Shown piece after piece: positions 61,161 through 64,000 of a stretch of 64,000 nt of DNA. The translations under genes were made by a program, and so were the position numbers. The DNA lies in assembly GCA_004794785.1 (NCBI GenBank), contig SJOL01006408.1, forward strand, positions 1,152,617-1,216,616, read 5' to 3'. The notes below the pieces were generated by a model. It saw nothing but the letters and a program-made list of their open reading frames with translations, had not been told where the DNA came from and did not search any database. The first letter of the stretch is position 1; each line of letters begins with the position of its first letter. Origin of the DNA: Opisthorchis felineus (taxonomy: Eukaryota; Platyhelminthes; Trematoda; Opisthorchiida; Opisthorchiidae).

Positions 61161-61464
61161 TCCAGACATTCAGACTTTCAAACTTTCAGGTAGTGTTTAT
61201 TGTCTTGTTAAGCAGTGTAAAAGCTCGGTTTGCGCTTGTCTGAAATGTCACGCCGTCTTCTCTTTACACTGTGACAGTTCAAAAAACTGCACAAAGCTTC
61301 GCAGGAAACATCCTACTAAATCGTCTGGTGTGTTCACTGAGAATAGTCACTCCACTGGTTTACAAGAAAATTAGTCTGATTGTGTAGTCTATTCTTAAAA
61401 CCCCTCGAAACATTAGATGACAATGTAAGCGAAGTTAATAAAATGGCAAACAGAAGCGGATAGC

Positions 61465-62091
61465 CTAATGGATGTATCGGGTATTTTTCGCGAAGATACT
61501 GTCCAAATTGTCCCCGGAAATACCCATATTCTGTTCAGACACGAAGATTCTCCCATCATGTTTCTCTGCCGTTATTCTGGCGCATTCTTCTGTGACGGGC
61601 GGCTTCAACACAACGGGGGTTTGTGGTTTTCCAGTATAGACAGCTTTATTCAAAAGCCACCCTCTAAAAATACAAAGGCAACAAATCAAGTAATTGTGGA
61701 AGTCAGCTCTTCGATGCCACCGACCCACATGTTGAGCAGTGAACCTTGCATTCACCGGGCTGTGTGTGAAGTCCTCCAATGTAGCTACATTTGGTCATAC
61801 TCAACAATCTTGGAAATACGTGCTTTTTAAATAGGACCGGAACGTCAAATGTTTAGCTTTTCTTGAAGAGGAGAGCAACGTTTTTGTTTAAATTGAAGCC
61901 GCCGAACCCCATGAATTTGGAACGGTGGACAAACTGACAGGTTTTACTAAATTACGTCTGCCACACTCCAATCTAGATATGTTTGATATCATTTCAACCA
62001 TGCAAAACGTGACATCGTCCACGAACAAGAGATTAGCGATTTTTACGTTGGCTTGAAACCGTGAAAAACCCCATTTCTCGTTGATCTTCAT
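61465..62091. other. Unidentified segment, long open frames on both strands
   Basis: Over 61468-61830 the + strand has 120 codons and the - strand has 104 over 61465-61779. Another pair overlaps at 61888-62091. The - strand text contains ANLLFVDDVTFCM, which superficially resembles a reverse-transcriptase box but lacks the surrounding motifs. Possibly a dispersed repeat; function unknown. Confidence 0.2.
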
Positions 62092-62119
62092 TATTAAATT
62101 TCTGAAAAATTTGCTCTTT

Positions 62120-62475
62120 TCTAGTGGAGAGTCTCACGAATCTTCAGAGAATCCTGCCCATAAACTTCCGGTTAGAGTTGAACAATGAACCGTTCAGTCA
62201 CAACCAGCGATTCGATTAAACCACCCTAAGAAGAATATACACCCACTCATCCTTCAGTCCCGAAATCGACATCAGTGGGTCTGAATGGCGATCTATCAGC
62301 TGGAATTTTTGTTCATCGTGTGAATTATTTACTCTCCTAAGCTACTTATAATACTTTGATAGTAGGAGCAAATTTCTGAATCTTTCGCTGGAAGTTCCCT
62401 CCTCAACGATCTACAGCGAAAAGCCGAGAAGCACTGTGTAGCTGTTTCATATTTACTGGGAATCACCATCAATGT
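62120..62475 (-). mobile_element. SINE-like repeat, reverse copy plus start of the next unit
   Basis: Reverse blocks TCTCACGAATCTTCAGAGAA, GAACCGTTCAGTCACAACC, CACTCATCCTTCAGTCCCG and CTAAGCTACTTATAATACTT, then at 62418 a fresh unit start, AAGCCGAGAAGCACTGTGTA. Another case of units joined head to tail. Confidence 0.6.
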
Positions 62476-64000
62476 GCGGGAACCGAAATCTTAGCTCCAA
62501 CCATTGACCATAGTACAAACTGTTCTGATAAAGAAAGGCAGTGACTTTGCTCATATTCGTGGACACTGAGATAGGGGAGTGCAATATTAAAGTACGTGAA
62601 TTGTATATCAACTGGCATCCAGAATCTCTTGCCAAATTTATCTGATTTATTCGGCAAGAAACTGATTAACCGGCAGCTCGACTTCAAGGTCATGAGTCGT
62701 TCGTCATTAGTTAAACGGAGGCTAGGTTAGTAAGGAGCTCGGGATTTCGTTGAAAACATTTGAATATCGCACCAATAAGGAAAACTGAACCTGCTGATTT
62801 GAGAAGTAAACATATAATTGCATCCACGGTCTGAAGATGGGGAAAATTTGTCTTTTAGAATCACTGGGCAGAACATTCATGCAACACATGAACAGAATGA
62901 ACTGTCCCGTCAAACCCACGTGAGATATGCACCAACAATGTCAGATGAATATCATCTACGAACAACTGTAAGGCACCACTAGTAAGATTCGGAATATAAA
63001 TTGACAAAAATTAATGCTTTCGAGGTCTGTTTTTGTGCGAAGTCGAGATCCAGAGATGACAAAACTCAACGCGAGCGATCCACACAAGTAAAATAGGGAT
63101 AAGGTGGAGTCTTCTGGTGAAAGTGTGAAAGCTGTTGACGTCACGATCGATTGGCCTGAGTGGCCAGCGGTCACGTGAGTAGACCATGGAAGATTCTATG
63201 CGCGTACAAACACTTTCTGAGTGCACAGACCAGGGCCGCGCAAGTGAATCGCGATTGCCTTAGCTGTGGCTAGATATTGATATTGAACGGGCGTTTGTGG
63301 GTAAATAGGCGATTAGTACGGAATTCGGAAAGCTTTGTGAAAATTATTCACATGTCTAGTAGCAGACAAGTGAGGAATCACTGCGCTAGTAATAGACCTC
63401 GTTCATCCGGTTGTCAGCCAAAATGAGTTATGCTGCCTTAATCCATTGTATAACTGCCGTATCGTGCGCCATTTGTATTGTGCTGTACAACAGCAGGGGA
63501 AGGAATAAACTGCAAGCTTTGTGCGTGGACCAGCAGCTCAATTTTGAGATGTAGAGGCATCAAATGAGTAGTCGTGTATCACTCTTTGAGTGAAGCGGCC
63601 GAAAGGGCTTTCTGAAGTGTGTGATGTAGATGCTGTTAGATCATCTCCGGCCAGATATCCTTTGAAAAGAAGGCTGATGAAGATAGATTACTTTTTGGCT
63701 GTGACCGGTATGATTTTCATAGACGTTGCAGCCATGTGTTCGGAGATGAACCTATCTGGAAAATCATTTTCACATAGTATGCCAGCTAACGAGTGAGGAT
63801 CGAAGCATACTTTTCTCGCAATATTGCCGAGACACCGAACTAAATTTCGTTTATGTCGGTGTATTGTCCCATCCGAATCGGATTCCGGTAAACTGACCGT
63901 TTAAATGAGCTATCCGTTGCTCTTATATGCCGCACGTCCAGAAAATGAAAAGAGTTGTTATTTTCGTCGTCGGATGCAAACTGAGTGTGTTTGACGTGCA

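Larger units (their letters stand above)
58136..64000. other. Downstream of last exon: SINE copies and unidentified sequence
   Basis: I searched for the next RASGRF exon (IQ helix, then DH domain) on the + strand and did not find it. Identified content is limited to the SINE copies and open stretches listed separately; 62476-64000 shows nothing. Confidence 0.5.

Noticed and set aside
61888..62091. LINE-type reverse-transcriptase box (LLFVDDVTF) on the - strand
   Set aside because: Lacks the other reverse-transcriptase motifs; a single short resemblance is not enough.

Overview
The window reads as nuclear DNA of a flatworm (Platyhelminthes), most likely a trematode. It is AT-leaning, almost entirely non-coding, and has no operons or bacterial-type reading frames. 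It is filled with decayed Penelope-like retroelements, tRNA-derived short repeats, fold-back elements and microsatellites. The assignment rests on family recognition only; no database search was possible.

The one gene I can support lies on the + strand. It is the 5' part of a RASGRF homologue (Ras-specific guanine-nucleotide-releasing factor, RASGRF1/2 type). I find five coding exons, at 24441-24571, 26096-26246, 55674-55780, 56902-57049 and 57966-58135. The first four have GT/AG boundaries and codon phases that match at every junction. Joined, they encode the family N-terminus, a complete first PH domain and the coiled coil that follows it. The fifth is less certain and may carry the start of the IQ region. 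The DH, second PH, REM and CDC25 domains are not in the window, so the gene continues past position 64000. Intron 2 is about 29.4 kb and holds most of the repeats.

Layout. From 1 to 24440 lies repeat-rich DNA without a supported gene: a fold-back/MITE-like family (best copy 1660-1984), SINE-like repeats, a degenerate TATAC-type array (7165-7440), two Penelope-like endonuclease remnants on the - strand (22306-22740 and 23569-23930), and between them a long ATCT array ending in a single N. From 24441 to 26246 are exons 1 and 2. From 26247 to 55673 is giant intron 2, with Penelope remnants at 28620-29474 (-), 47199-47822 (+) and 52900-53063 (+), an eight-base CG-containing array near 32.7 kb, a composite palindromic fold-back element at 38283-38673, and many SINE copies. 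From 55674 to 58135 are exons 3 to 5. From 58136 to 64000 I see SINE copies and unidentified open stretches but no further exon.

The most useful results are the RASGRF exon chain, whose single-exon pieces are too short to stand out as reading frames, and the two repeat families whose copies are rearranged as inverted or composite units.
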